64,000 nt of DNA. It comes from Cryptosporidium bovis (Eukaryota > Apicomplexa > Conoidasida > Eucoccidiorida > Cryptosporidiidae). The first letter of the stretch is position 1, and the number at the start of each line of letters is the position of its first letter. The stretch covers positions 124,001 through 188,000 of the forward strand of contig VHIT02000002.1 in assembly GCA_009768925.2 (NCBI GenBank), read 5' to 3'. A model generated the notes under the pieces. The model made no database searches. It was not told the origin of the DNA and saw nothing but the letters and a program-made list of their open reading frames with translations. A program made the translations under genes and the position numbers. Positions 8,274 to 16,500 of this stretch are shown here, in pieces.

Positions 8274-10433
8274 TCAACTTGTTATTCTCCCAAAATCAAT
8301 GTTGATTCTTAAATCAGCATTATCACTACAGCCAGATTTATCATTGTAATCAAAGTTTCCAATGGCGTCATTAATTGCAAACTTTACGTCCACAATAATT
8401 AAATCGTTGAACAAATATTGACTAGTTATAGGGAATATTATTTTATTTACCTTTTTAATCGTTTTTATTTTTAATTCTATACATTTACTACCCAAATTAG
8501 GGCTATTAGAGAATGCAACGAAGTTAATATTTTTAACAACGTTCTCTTCGTCATTATGTGTTTCAAAACTGTTTATTTGTATATCAGCATTATATTCTGT
8601 GTTCTTGGTTATGTATCTATGTAAATTGTAGAACAATTTCTCTCCCGAGCTTGTTTCAGAGTGGTCATGTTCACCAAAAAGTGAAAGCACTTTAGTTACT
8701 TGGTCTATGTGATATATCTTTACTGGAATAACGTATTCCACTGTTTCACCTTCTATAAGATTTTCAAGTGAACTGATCGTATTTTCGCACTGTTTATTTT
8801 TATTAATACATCTTACTGGTTTAAATCCATAATCATCAACATTCTCCCCGTCACTCTCAGGACTGAAGCAATGTACATTAGACTTGCCATTTTCGAATGC
8901 ACCAAAAAAAGGTTTATCATCGGCCTTAGGTATATACAAGATTATTCTCTTTCTGTTTCTCCAATTAATATTTTTATTTCCACCATGGGCAAGGCTTCTG
9001 CTAGTGTTTTCAACAGTAGCATTTCCTTTCCGAAATAGTTGTGGCTTGTTGATTTTACTTGAATTCCTAGTGACTACACCTGCTTTTTTAGTAGTATCAA
9101 CGTCTAAACCATCCTGTTTTCTATTTTGCAGAAACTTCCTCCATAGAATTGAATAGTTATTCCACAGAAGAGTAATCTTATTTAGAGACAAATTAGAATC
9201 ACTTGTTTTGGAATGATCATTCTTCCTAAACTTAAAAGTTGTATTGTCACTTTCAATATTTGAAATGCTTTTTAACTCCATCTCAGCTTTATTGTTAGCA
9301 CAATAAACTCTTTCTATATTCTTATGTTCTTCCTTCTCTTTTTTCTCGTCTATTATTGTATTAGAATAAAGTTTAAACACATTTGACCTGTTCCAAATAC
9401 TGTTGAACTTATTTAGTGTCTGCTTCGCAGCATCATATATCCACTTACAGTCGCCTGTATTGGGGTTAAACAACATACAATTTGAAAATATCAATTTAAT
9501 TAGTCGCTCAAATTCTTGTGGAGTGTCTATACCTGTACTGTTAACTCGTCTTTTTTTGTTATTATTACTCCTCAAGAACAGTCTTTTCTCCACTGTAGAA
9601 TAATCGCAAGGTTCCGATATAATTTCCTCGTATTTGGTTTTAGTCTCTGTTGTGAGATCGTCACTCTCCAATACAGGGTTCTCAAACAAGAACGAATTGT
9701 CCTCCTTTCTAATTAAATTTAGTATTCTCAAACACTCGTTCTTCCAATCATCTCCTTTTGAATCTTTTTCGCATGATATGTTAGAATTAGATCCCCTACC
9801 GTTATTATTTCCATCCTCCTTTCTTTTTTTGGTAGGTATTGAAGTTGTGTTTGTATCCACTTTCTCAGAATCATTATTTTTTATTCTTTTGTTGCTAGCA
9901 GGCCTTTCTAACCTTATATTGACCGAGTCCAAAGTTCGAATATTAATTTGAGAAGTAACTACCTTTTGGTCTGATTTTGTTTTTATCTTAATCCCCACAC
10001 ATCCGGTAGTAATTTGCTTTGAACCACTGCCTTTGCTTAAATCATTACCTCCACTTGTGTCCACCTTTTTTACTTTGTCTACAAAATCGAGTTTGTTCCA
10101 CTCAAGAATGAACTTCTTTTCAGAGTCATCACACAAATTAATTATGTGAGAACATAATGGAGATGTATTGTATTCCCTACAATTTGAAAAAATAAGCATT
10201 ATGTCATTATAAAATTCCACTATGTCATTGTACTTATTATCCATAAGTTTTTTTGAGACCGTAGACAGGTCCATCGGACTCTTTATTACTTGATAGTAGT
10301 CCAAACAACCATCCTTGATAGGATCTATTGGATTTATAAATATTTCAAAATTGTGGTCTTTCCTTAAAGTTTCGAGCAAAATTGACAACTTCCTCCTAAT
10401 ACTGGAAGTTATCGCTCTAGAGTTGTTCTTCAT
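8274..10433 (-). CDS. Tandem bromodomain protein
   Basis: 719 residues from ATG at 10433 (the codon just upstream is TTG). Bromodomain 1 at about 8-110 is classical: DYYQVIKSPMDLSTVSKKL, then CREYNTSPLCSHI, carrying the acetyl-lysine-binding Asn after Tyr. Bromodomain 2 at about 230-345 is divergent: EIISEPCDYSTVEKRL and CMLFNPNTGDCKW, with a loop insertion of basic residues. The C-terminal half is hydrophilic with a possible folded region after 480 (RKRIILYIPK, VIPVKIYHIDQ). No ET domain is visible, so it is not a standard BET protein. It is likely an acetyl-histone reader. Its promoter is shared with the RCC1 gene and holds a consensus E2F-like box. The stop codon lies 7 bases from the stop of the convergent reductase gene. 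Confidence 0.85.
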   Translation of the reverse strand: MKNNSRAITSSIRRKLSILLETLRKDHNFEIFINPIDPIKDGCLDYYQVIKSPMDLSTVSKKLMDNKYNDIVEFYNDIMLIFSNCREYNTSPLCSHIINLCDDSEKKFILEWNKLDFVDKVKKVDTSGGNDLSKGSGSKQITTGCVGIKIKTKSDQKVVTSQINIRTLDSVNIRLERPASNKRIKNNDSEKVDTNTTSIPTKKRKEDGNNNGRGSNSNISCEKDSKGDDWKNECLRILNLIRKEDNSFLFENPVLESDDLTTETKTKYEEIISEPCDYSTVEKRLFLRSNNNKKRRVNSTGIDTPQEFERLIKLIFSNCMLFNPNTGDCKWIYDAAKQTLNKFNSIWNRSNVFKLYSNTIIDEKKEKEEHKNIERVYCANNKAEMELKSISNIESDNTTFKFRKNDHSKTSDSNLSLNKITLLWNNYSILWRKFLQNRKQDGLDVDTTKKAGVVTRNSSKINKPQLFRKGNATVENTSRSLAHGGNKNINWRNRKRIILYIPKADDKPFFGAFENGKSNVHCFSPESDGENVDDYGFKPVRCINKNKQCENTISSLENLIEGETVEYVIPVKIYHIDQVTKVLSLFGEHDHSETSSGEKLFYNLHRYITKNTEYNADIQINSFETHNDEENVVKNINFVAFSNSPNLGSKCIELKIKTIKKVNKIIFPITSQYLFNDLIIVDVKFAINDAIGNFDYNDKSGCSDNADLRINIDFGRITS

Positions 10434-10813
10434 CAAAGAAACACGCTATGTTGTTTCTCGTTATATTATTATAAATCTATTTCCAGCAATAAGTATTATT
10501 ACCAATCTTTTTTTTGTTTATTATTATCTGGGCTCTTCTATTGATTACCCTTATACTCTATTTGGCGGGTTCTGCCTAATATTTGTTACAGTGGAGAAAA
10601 TTATTAACACTAGCTTTGTTTTATTATTAGGGTGATTATTTTGAGAAGTCACATAAAGGAGCATAGGTTTATTTCGCAGAGTCTAAAATAACAAACTTCT
10701 AAAGAGCTATTTGTCTTTAGAATAAAAGCTTGAGCAAAAACTTAACGTCCTTGCATTGTTTTTAAGTATATTTATTGTTAAGAGTATATTATACCATCAG
10801 CGTTAATTAAATA
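10434..10813. other. Divergent promoter region (bromodomain / RCC1)
   Basis: 380 bases between head-to-head chromatin-related genes. The main landmark is TTTGGCGGG at 10561-10569, roughly 125 bases upstream of the bromodomain ATG and 245 bases upstream of the RCC1 ATG. No coding frame of note. Confidence 0.6.
10561..10569 (+). promoter_or_regulatory. Consensus E2F-like box TTTGGCGGG
   Basis: Matches the classical E2F site TTTSGCGS. It lies in the shared promoter of two genes whose products should act on chromatin or Ran. Function inferred from match and position. Confidence 0.45.
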
Positions 10814-13768
10814 ATGGCTTGGAAGTGTGAGGTGTGTTTGGTTACTAATGATTTTGATACAAAAATTTGTATCTGTTGTGAATATCCGAGAGGGGAAAGC
10901 GAAAATAGAAAGCAAAATAACGCCGTTGTTTTTAATGCCAATTTAAATTTGTCCGACTCTTGTCCTGTTTTCACTTTTGGTGCCCCCACACAAAACCAAA
11001 ATTCTGAAGTAGGTGTTACTGACTCCTCTATTGCCAGCGAAAATGGAGGTTTTTCGGACAAACAGACAAATCCATCATTTTTAACAAACAACTTTACAGG
11101 TGGTTTTGTTCCAAAAATTGACAATTCTGAGCCTACACCCACCACTCCTATTAGTACTCCACTATTAAAAGAAACTCATAGTAAGGAAGTGGAGTGCGAT
11201 AAATACCATCAGAATTTTAACAGTGAATTTTTAGAGTATAAAAAACTTGTTTGCGAGAAACCAAATGTATGCGATGATGAAACTGACACCGAGATTAGGT
11301 ATCCACTTGGTTCTGTCTGGGTTTGGGGGTCTGGAGAGTGCGATCAACTTGGAATTAAAGAATCACTTCTAGATGACGATTTATCTCTTAAGGCTCCAAT
11401 GAAAATATCAGATTTGTCTGACAAGTATAATGTTGTTGACATATGTTCCGGAGCCCTACACAATATTATTCTAACTGACGATGGAGAGGTCATCTCTTGG
11501 GGATGCAATGATGACGGTGCTTTGGGGAGAATTTCACTTAAACTAGAGAAGAAACTTGAGAGAAGAAGATATACTGGTGATAATGAAGAGGAGGAGCTGG
11601 AGGAGGAGGACGATGAAGATGATTTGCTTGAAGATAAATACCCGAATAAGGTAAAGTTTACAGATGAGGAAAGTGTTGACAACGTTAAAGTGAAATCAAT
11701 AGTGAGCGGTGACTGTTACAGTTGTTGTTTGACTAATAATGGAGAGGTGTATCTTTGGGGTTCCTACAAGGACAGTGGTGGTTATATAGGGTTTCCCAAT
11801 TACGATACAATGTGCGGTAGCATAGTCGGGTACAAACAATATAAACCTGTTAAAATTCCAATATTTGGAGTTAATGATAACGCTCAAAATAAAAGAAGGA
11901 AAGTAACAAAGAAAGAGAAATTAAATGTAAATAGCAACTTAAATTTTTTGGAGAGAGCAATAAAAATAGTTGGTGGTGAGAACCATACAATTGTTATTAC
12001 TGAAAATAATCGCATATTTGCATGGGGTAGTACAGAATTTGGTCAATACGGTATAGAACCTGTAGTTGACAATAAAAACTATGCTTCCGAGATGAATAAA
12101 ACAAAGTATTTATATCCTAATGAACTCACAAATAAAACGCTTGGATTTGATGACTACCTCGTGATCCAGGACGTATTCTGTGGCAGGGCCTCCACATTTT
12201 TTGTTGTTATGAATAAAAGGATAAACAAAATACAAATATATTCTTGTGGTAGAAATGGAAGAAATGAGTTAGGCGTATGTAGTTATAACAGTGAGAATAC
12301 TGTTAGTAGTAGTGATTGCAGTGAAAACGATCCAATAGTTTCAGTACCCAAAAAGGTTAGAATAGATGATTTTGACACAATATGTAGTAAATGCGAAAGC
12401 AATAGGCCAATAAAAAGCATAGGTGGTGGTCAATACTATTCTGCTTTGTTAACTTGTTGTGGAGATGTTTATATATGGGGTATGAAGGAGTGTTGTGGTT
12501 TGGAAATGTGTAGAACCAAGAATGGAAAAATGAATAATGTTAATAGTAACGATAGAGACATAAAAACGCCAACTAGGATTGATCACTTAAAGGAGGTTAA
12601 CTACTTGGGATTCGGAGCAGATAATTGTTTTGCTATAGATAAGAATGGCTTAATATTCACTTGGGGTTTAAATCTAACAGGCCAAATAGGCATTAAAAAG
12701 TTTGAGAATACGGAAGCTGTTTTAAATCCACACATAATTAATCCAAGTTCATTTTCTGACGGTTTAATGAATTCCAAAGATAAAGAGTATTACTATGCCT
12801 TAAAAGTAACAGGTGGATCCCAACATTCAATTGCACTAATTTGGAATGGCTTGTACTGTGATAAACAAGACAATAAAAAACTTCTTAGCAGTGAAAGAAC
12901 CGAATTTAGGAGAATGAATGCCAAATCGTTTGAAGATAGTAACTTTAAAGTTCAAGATGAATTAAAGGAAAAACAAAGTAATCTAAAAAAGGCAAATACA
13001 GGTACTAATCCAAGACAAAAAACTAAATTATCTCGGTCATCCTCCAAAAAGGTCAGTAATGATGGAGAAACCGTTTTGAAGGATAGCTCTAAAAAAAGGA
13101 CAAAAGGTGAATCAAGCAAGAAAGAAAATACTATCAAATCCTCAAAACCAAATAACAGGACTAAAGCCAAAACTCCAGAAACAAAAGCAAAGAAGGATAA
13201 AAAGAAAGAAGCAGGTGTAAAGACAACAACGGTAAAGAAGATTGTAACAAAGAAGGCGAAAACAGAGTCAAAGAACATTACGAGTTCAAATACAAAAAAT
13301 GTGACAAAGAAGGGAGCAAACTCGAATTCAGAGACAAAAATAGGCAAAAAAACAAGAACTAATGCCATTTCAAGTAACAATACTAAAGGCGAAAATTCTA
13401 GTCTTGTTCTTGATCCAAGTTCCAAGTCAAAAACAAAAACAAATTCAAAGACAAATATAAGCACTAAAAATAACACTACCAAAAGTAGCAGTTCTAACTC
13501 TAATTCAAATTCAAAAACAAATTTAAGCAGAGATATGAACACAAAAAAAGACACAAAAGCAAAAACAAATTCAAAGACAAATATAAGCACTAAAAATAAC
13601 ACTACCAAAAGTAGCAGTTCTAACTCTAATTCAAATTCAAAAACAAATTTAAGCAGAGATATGAACACAAAAAAAGACGCAAAAGCAAAAACAAATTCAA
13701 AGACTACTACAAACACTACTAAAAATAGTACTGGCCCCCGTTCCAAAACTAAATCAATAACAAAATAA
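10814..13768 (+). CDS. RCC1-repeat protein with RanBP2 zinc finger and basic tail
   Basis: 984 residues from ATG at 10814. Residues 3-22 form a RanBP2-type zinc finger: W-x-C-x2-C, Asn, then C-x2-C in MAWKCEVCLV and ICICC. A linker with one FG element (FTFGAP) follows. RCC1 propeller repeats run from about 165 to 690: VWVWGSGECDQLGI, VISWGCNDDGALGR, VYLWGS, IFAWGSTEFGQYGI, IYSCGRNGRNELGV, VYIWGM and IFTWGLNLTGQIGI, seven blades in all. An acidic insertion (EEEELEEEDDEDD) interrupts early repeats. The last 280 residues are Lys/Ser/Thr/Asn-rich with a 42-residue tandem repeat. RCC1 is the chromatin-bound Ran exchange factor; the basic tail could bind DNA. Seven blades fit, but RCC1-like proteins with other roles cannot be excluded. 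The zinc finger fused to the propeller is unusual. Confidence 0.85.
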   Translation: MAWKCEVCLVTNDFDTKICICCEYPRGESENRKQNNAVVFNANLNLSDSCPVFTFGAPTQNQNSEVGVTDSSIASENGGFSDKQTNPSFLTNNFTGGFVPKIDNSEPTPTTPISTPLLKETHSKEVECDKYHQNFNSEFLEYKKLVCEKPNVCDDETDTEIRYPLGSVWVWGSGECDQLGIKESLLDDDLSLKAPMKISDLSDKYNVVDICSGALHNIILTDDGEVISWGCNDDGALGRISLKLEKKLERRRYTGDNEEEELEEEDDEDDLLEDKYPNKVKFTDEESVDNVKVKSIVSGDCYSCCLTNNGEVYLWGSYKDSGGYIGFPNYDTMCGSIVGYKQYKPVKIPIFGVNDNAQNKRRKVTKKEKLNVNSNLNFLERAIKIVGGENHTIVITENNRIFAWGSTEFGQYGIEPVVDNKNYASEMNKTKYLYPNELTNKTLGFDDYLVIQDVFCGRASTFFVVMNKRINKIQIYSCGRNGRNELGVCSYNSENTVSSSDCSENDPIVSVPKKVRIDDFDTICSKCESNRPIKSIGGGQYYSALLTCCGDVYIWGMKECCGLEMCRTKNGKMNNVNSNDRDIKTPTRIDHLKEVNYLGFGADNCFAIDKNGLIFTWGLNLTGQIGIKKFENTEAVLNPHIINPSSFSDGLMNSKDKEYYYALKVTGGSQHSIALIWNGLYCDKQDNKKLLSSERTEFRRMNAKSFEDSNFKVQDELKEKQSNLKKANTGTNPRQKTKLSRSSSKKVSNDGETVLKDSSKKRTKGESSKKENTIKSSKPNNRTKAKTPETKAKKDKKKEAGVKTTTVKKIVTKKAKTESKNITSSNTKNVTKKGANSNSETKIGKKTRTNAISSNNTKGENSSLVLDPSSKSKTKTNSKTNISTKNNTTKSSSSNSNSNSKTNLSRDMNTKKDTKAKTNSKTNISTKNNTTKSSSSNSNSNSKTNLSRDMNTKKDAKAKTNSKTTTNTTKNSTGPRSKTKSITK
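13441..13704 (+). repeat. 126-bp in-frame tandem repeat in the RCC1 tail
   Basis: Copy 1 at 13441-13566, copy 2 at 13567-13692, and the first 12 bases of a third copy at 13693-13704. The two full copies match base for base except one A/G difference near the end of the unit. The unit is 42 codons, Asn/Ser/Lys/Thr-rich. Identity at synonymous positions points to recent duplication. Confidence 0.95.
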
Positions 13769-14136
13769 TATAACAAAATATTGTAGATATTTTTTTTAAA
13801 AGTAATGCTAATCAAATAAAATATATTTATTTACAACCGTTTTGCTTTTAGATATATAATTTTTATATGAACATATCTCACTTTCGTTTGTTTAGCAAAA
13901 TAATACCTTGTTTTATTTACTTTCCTTATTTCATATTGAGTTTTATATTATAAATTCGCTCAATTTGAAGTAAATAATAAATCCATAGCGTTTAAGATAT
14001 CATCTATAACTATGATAGGAATAAACAAATCGGCATATTGGATACTATTAAACTAAATAAACACAGATAATAATGCATACTAATACAAATATTTATTGCA
14101 ATGTAATGAAAATTAAATCAACAAAAGATAATTATT
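13769..14136. other. Convergent 3' intergenic region (RCC1 / RING)
   Basis: 368 AT-rich bases between two stop codons. Nothing beyond AT-rich 3' flank is seen. Confidence 0.6.
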
Positions 14137-16191
14137 CTATGAATTAACACTAATATTACTGTTTACAGGAAGTACGACAAAACCATAAAATGTTGTTCTA
14201 CACAAGGGGCATTTATCCTGTCTTAGTGACCTTAGACACGATTCACATAATATGCAATGCTTGCAAGGTAATAATACTGAGTTTTTTGGGTTCGACATAC
14301 ATATTAAGCAGTCAAATTCATCATCTTCTAGTCCAAAAGTATCTGAAGGCTCAATTAAGCAGTTATTAAAATTTAAATAATATTGTTCAACTATTATTGG
14401 TTTATATAATATATAAGGAATATTATAATGGTCCTGTATTAATTCAAAATGAATTAATACTACATTTGATAACGTTAATGATTCTCTAAAATTGTTATTG
14501 CTCATTATTCTGTTGTGTAAGTCAACATCATATTCATTTATATTAGTTTTAATTAGTACTAACAATGGAATCCTATCACCGTTGTTAATATTATTATGGT
14601 CAAAATATAAACCGTTATTTATTGTTTCTTGATTATCCTCATAGTTGCAGTATGGTGATAACAAATTACAAGAATTAATGTAATCCATTGTTAGTTTAAT
14701 TCTCTCACTGTGAATTTGGGATAATCCTTTATCATATTTAGTCACCTTCCCCTTAAAAATCGAATCTAGCCGATAAACACCATTGTCACCATTTGCATTG
14801 AGATAAATATTATCTTTATAATGATTAACATTCGTAATGTTTTCATTTCTATATTTTACATCCACATTAGTAAATCTGCTGTTGTTAACGCCAATTTGAC
14901 TAGACATTTCCAGTAAAGATTCTGTAGTTGTATCATTTACATTATTTAACCTATAAAAAAGCCTATTCAATATTCTTTTTATCGCTCTACTTAAAACTAC
15001 CGTGTTCTCACCAAGTAACGAACCATTCCATCTTGAATTTGAATTGCCTGAGCTACTGTTAAAGAATAACTGATTGTTATTTATATTGTTCCTTATTCTA
15101 TCCATTACATTTCTTTTTATATCAAAGTTTATATTTTTTAAAAAATTAGCATATCTTTCACCTATGTTATTGTTGTTTGTGCGTTGATAATACCCAAAAC
15201 TATTTGAATTATTATTACTTTGTATACTTGTATATAGCAACGGGTTTACCTGAGCAAGATTTATTAAGGAATTGCTTGGTGAAAAATCAATGTTATTGTA
15301 CTTATTTTCTGAGGAATTGCCATTTTTTTCAAGTCCAGTCCTATTTGTTTCATATCTGCCGTTTTCTATTAAACTGTCATTTAAGTAACCAATATTTTCG
15401 CTATTTTTATGTCTATACTCATTTTTACAATCACAGATATGTTTATGATTATTCTCCGAGTCGAAATCACCCTCAAATAAACTTGAGTTGCTGGTATTGA
15501 ATTCACTGTTCCCACAATAGTCATTCAACCTGCAATCACATTCATATTTGCATCCACATTCACTTCCCTCACTTGTATGATTGCCACTTCTCTTTATTTG
15601 ATTATAAAGGGATATGCTCGAACCAACCGCTTTTCTCCTTGTTTTCAAATTGCTAGATGGTAAAACAGCGTCATTTTCGTTCATTTCCGCACTACCACTC
15701 AGTAATTTTTTAACATCACTGTATTTTACGCCCCAAAACATCTCAACACTGAACGGTAATTCACTGTCTACATTAAAAGATACGTCCAGGCTATAACTTT
15801 GTTCAGGATTAGAAGAGGAAGAAGAATTTTGTATTAATTTTGTCTTTATTGTTGCTTCATCTATCGCACATAAAACCGATATTTTTCTTATTTGAATTGG
15901 TGACATCGAACACTTTTCTTTTATTATTTGAGATAAGTGAACTCTCATTAGTCTCTTTAATTCATTTGAAAACGGTCCCAGAGAAGGTAAATAAACTATC
16001 TTTTTTTCCTCTTCCATAATTCTAATAATCTCATATAATTCGAGTATTTGAGAAACTCTGTATGTGACCCATCCAAAAAACACTATAAGGAACACCCCAA
16101 TACACGAATTGTGGAATCCAGATCCTCCCGACAAATCAAAACATATTGATGGAACCAAGTCCGTACACTTTAAATTGATATTGCTATTCAT
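14137..16191 (-). CDS. Membrane RING-type E3 ubiquitin ligase
   Basis: 684 residues from ATG at 16191. A hydrophobic segment at about 30-48 (CIGVFLIVFFGWVTYRV) suggests a single membrane anchor or signal anchor. The middle is very Asn/Ser-rich with a Cys-containing stretch (GCKYECDCR, KHICDCK). The C terminus is a C3HC4 RING at about 627-665: CLICMSNPKNSVLLPCKHC, then CESCLRSLRQDKCPLCR. The sequence before it (SLTLSNVVLIHFELIQ and following) resembles the region that precedes the RING in mahogunin (MGRN1)/LOG2-type ligases, and the form PCKHCILCESC fits that RING subclass. The role should be ubiquitin transfer at a membrane; the substrate is unknown. An E2F-like box lies 165 bases upstream of the ATG. 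Confidence 0.8.
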   Translation of the reverse strand: MNSNINLKCTDLVPSICFDLSGGSGFHNSCIGVFLIVFFGWVTYRVSQILELYEIIRIMEEEKKIVYLPSLGPFSNELKRLMRVHLSQIIKEKCSMSPIQIRKISVLCAIDEATIKTKLIQNSSSSSNPEQSYSLDVSFNVDSELPFSVEMFWGVKYSDVKKLLSGSAEMNENDAVLPSSNLKTRRKAVGSSISLYNQIKRSGNHTSEGSECGCKYECDCRLNDYCGNSEFNTSNSSLFEGDFDSENNHKHICDCKNEYRHKNSENIGYLNDSLIENGRYETNRTGLEKNGNSSENKYNNIDFSPSNSLINLAQVNPLLYTSIQSNNNSNSFGYYQRTNNNNIGERYANFLKNINFDIKRNVMDRIRNNINNNQLFFNSSSGNSNSRWNGSLLGENTVVLSRAIKRILNRLFYRLNNVNDTTTESLLEMSSQIGVNNSRFTNVDVKYRNENITNVNHYKDNIYLNANGDNGVYRLDSIFKGKVTKYDKGLSQIHSERIKLTMDYINSCNLLSPYCNYEDNQETINNGLYFDHNNINNGDRIPLLVLIKTNINEYDVDLHNRIMSNNNFRESLTLSNVVLIHFELIQDHYNIPYILYKPIIVEQYYLNFNNCLIEPSDTFGLEDDEFDCLICMSNPKNSVLLPCKHCILCESCLRSLRQDKCPLCRTTFYGFVVLPVNSNISVNS

Positions 16192-16500
16192 TATTTTATG
16201 GGGTCTCTACTAACTCAACACTCAATAAAATGAACTATACTTATCTGTGTGTATAAAACTTAATTTGGTATATTATCGTCACATTCAAATGCTTATCTCT
16301 GCGTAAGGTACACTCGCTACCACAGAAATTGCACAAATGCACCTGCAAATCCGCATTTTTGGCGGGCACAACAGGAACTGCACTTGCATCGGGAAATGTG
16401 TGGGGAGAGGTGTAGAAATGTGGGAAATAGTGAATGAATAAAAAAGTAGAAACTCAAGTAAAACAATTAGAAAACATTAAACAACGTCAAACCCATTGCC
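16192..16500. other. Promoter region of the RING gene, 3' flank of ABC transporter A
   Basis: 309 bases between two minus-strand genes. Contains TTTTTGGCGGGC at 16356-16367. Confidence 0.6.
16356..16367 (+). promoter_or_regulatory. E2F-like box TTTTTGGCGGGC
   Basis: Near-consensus E2F site upstream of the RING gene (ATG 16191). Confidence 0.4.

Noticed and set aside
12952-13815. 287-codon minus-strand frame rich in Phe, Val and Leu opposite the RCC1 tail
   Set aside because: It is the mirror of the Lys/Ser/Asn-rich repeat tail of RCC1. Low-complexity AAA-rich coding DNA gives a long open antisense frame; there is no domain and the codon pattern is that of the sense gene.
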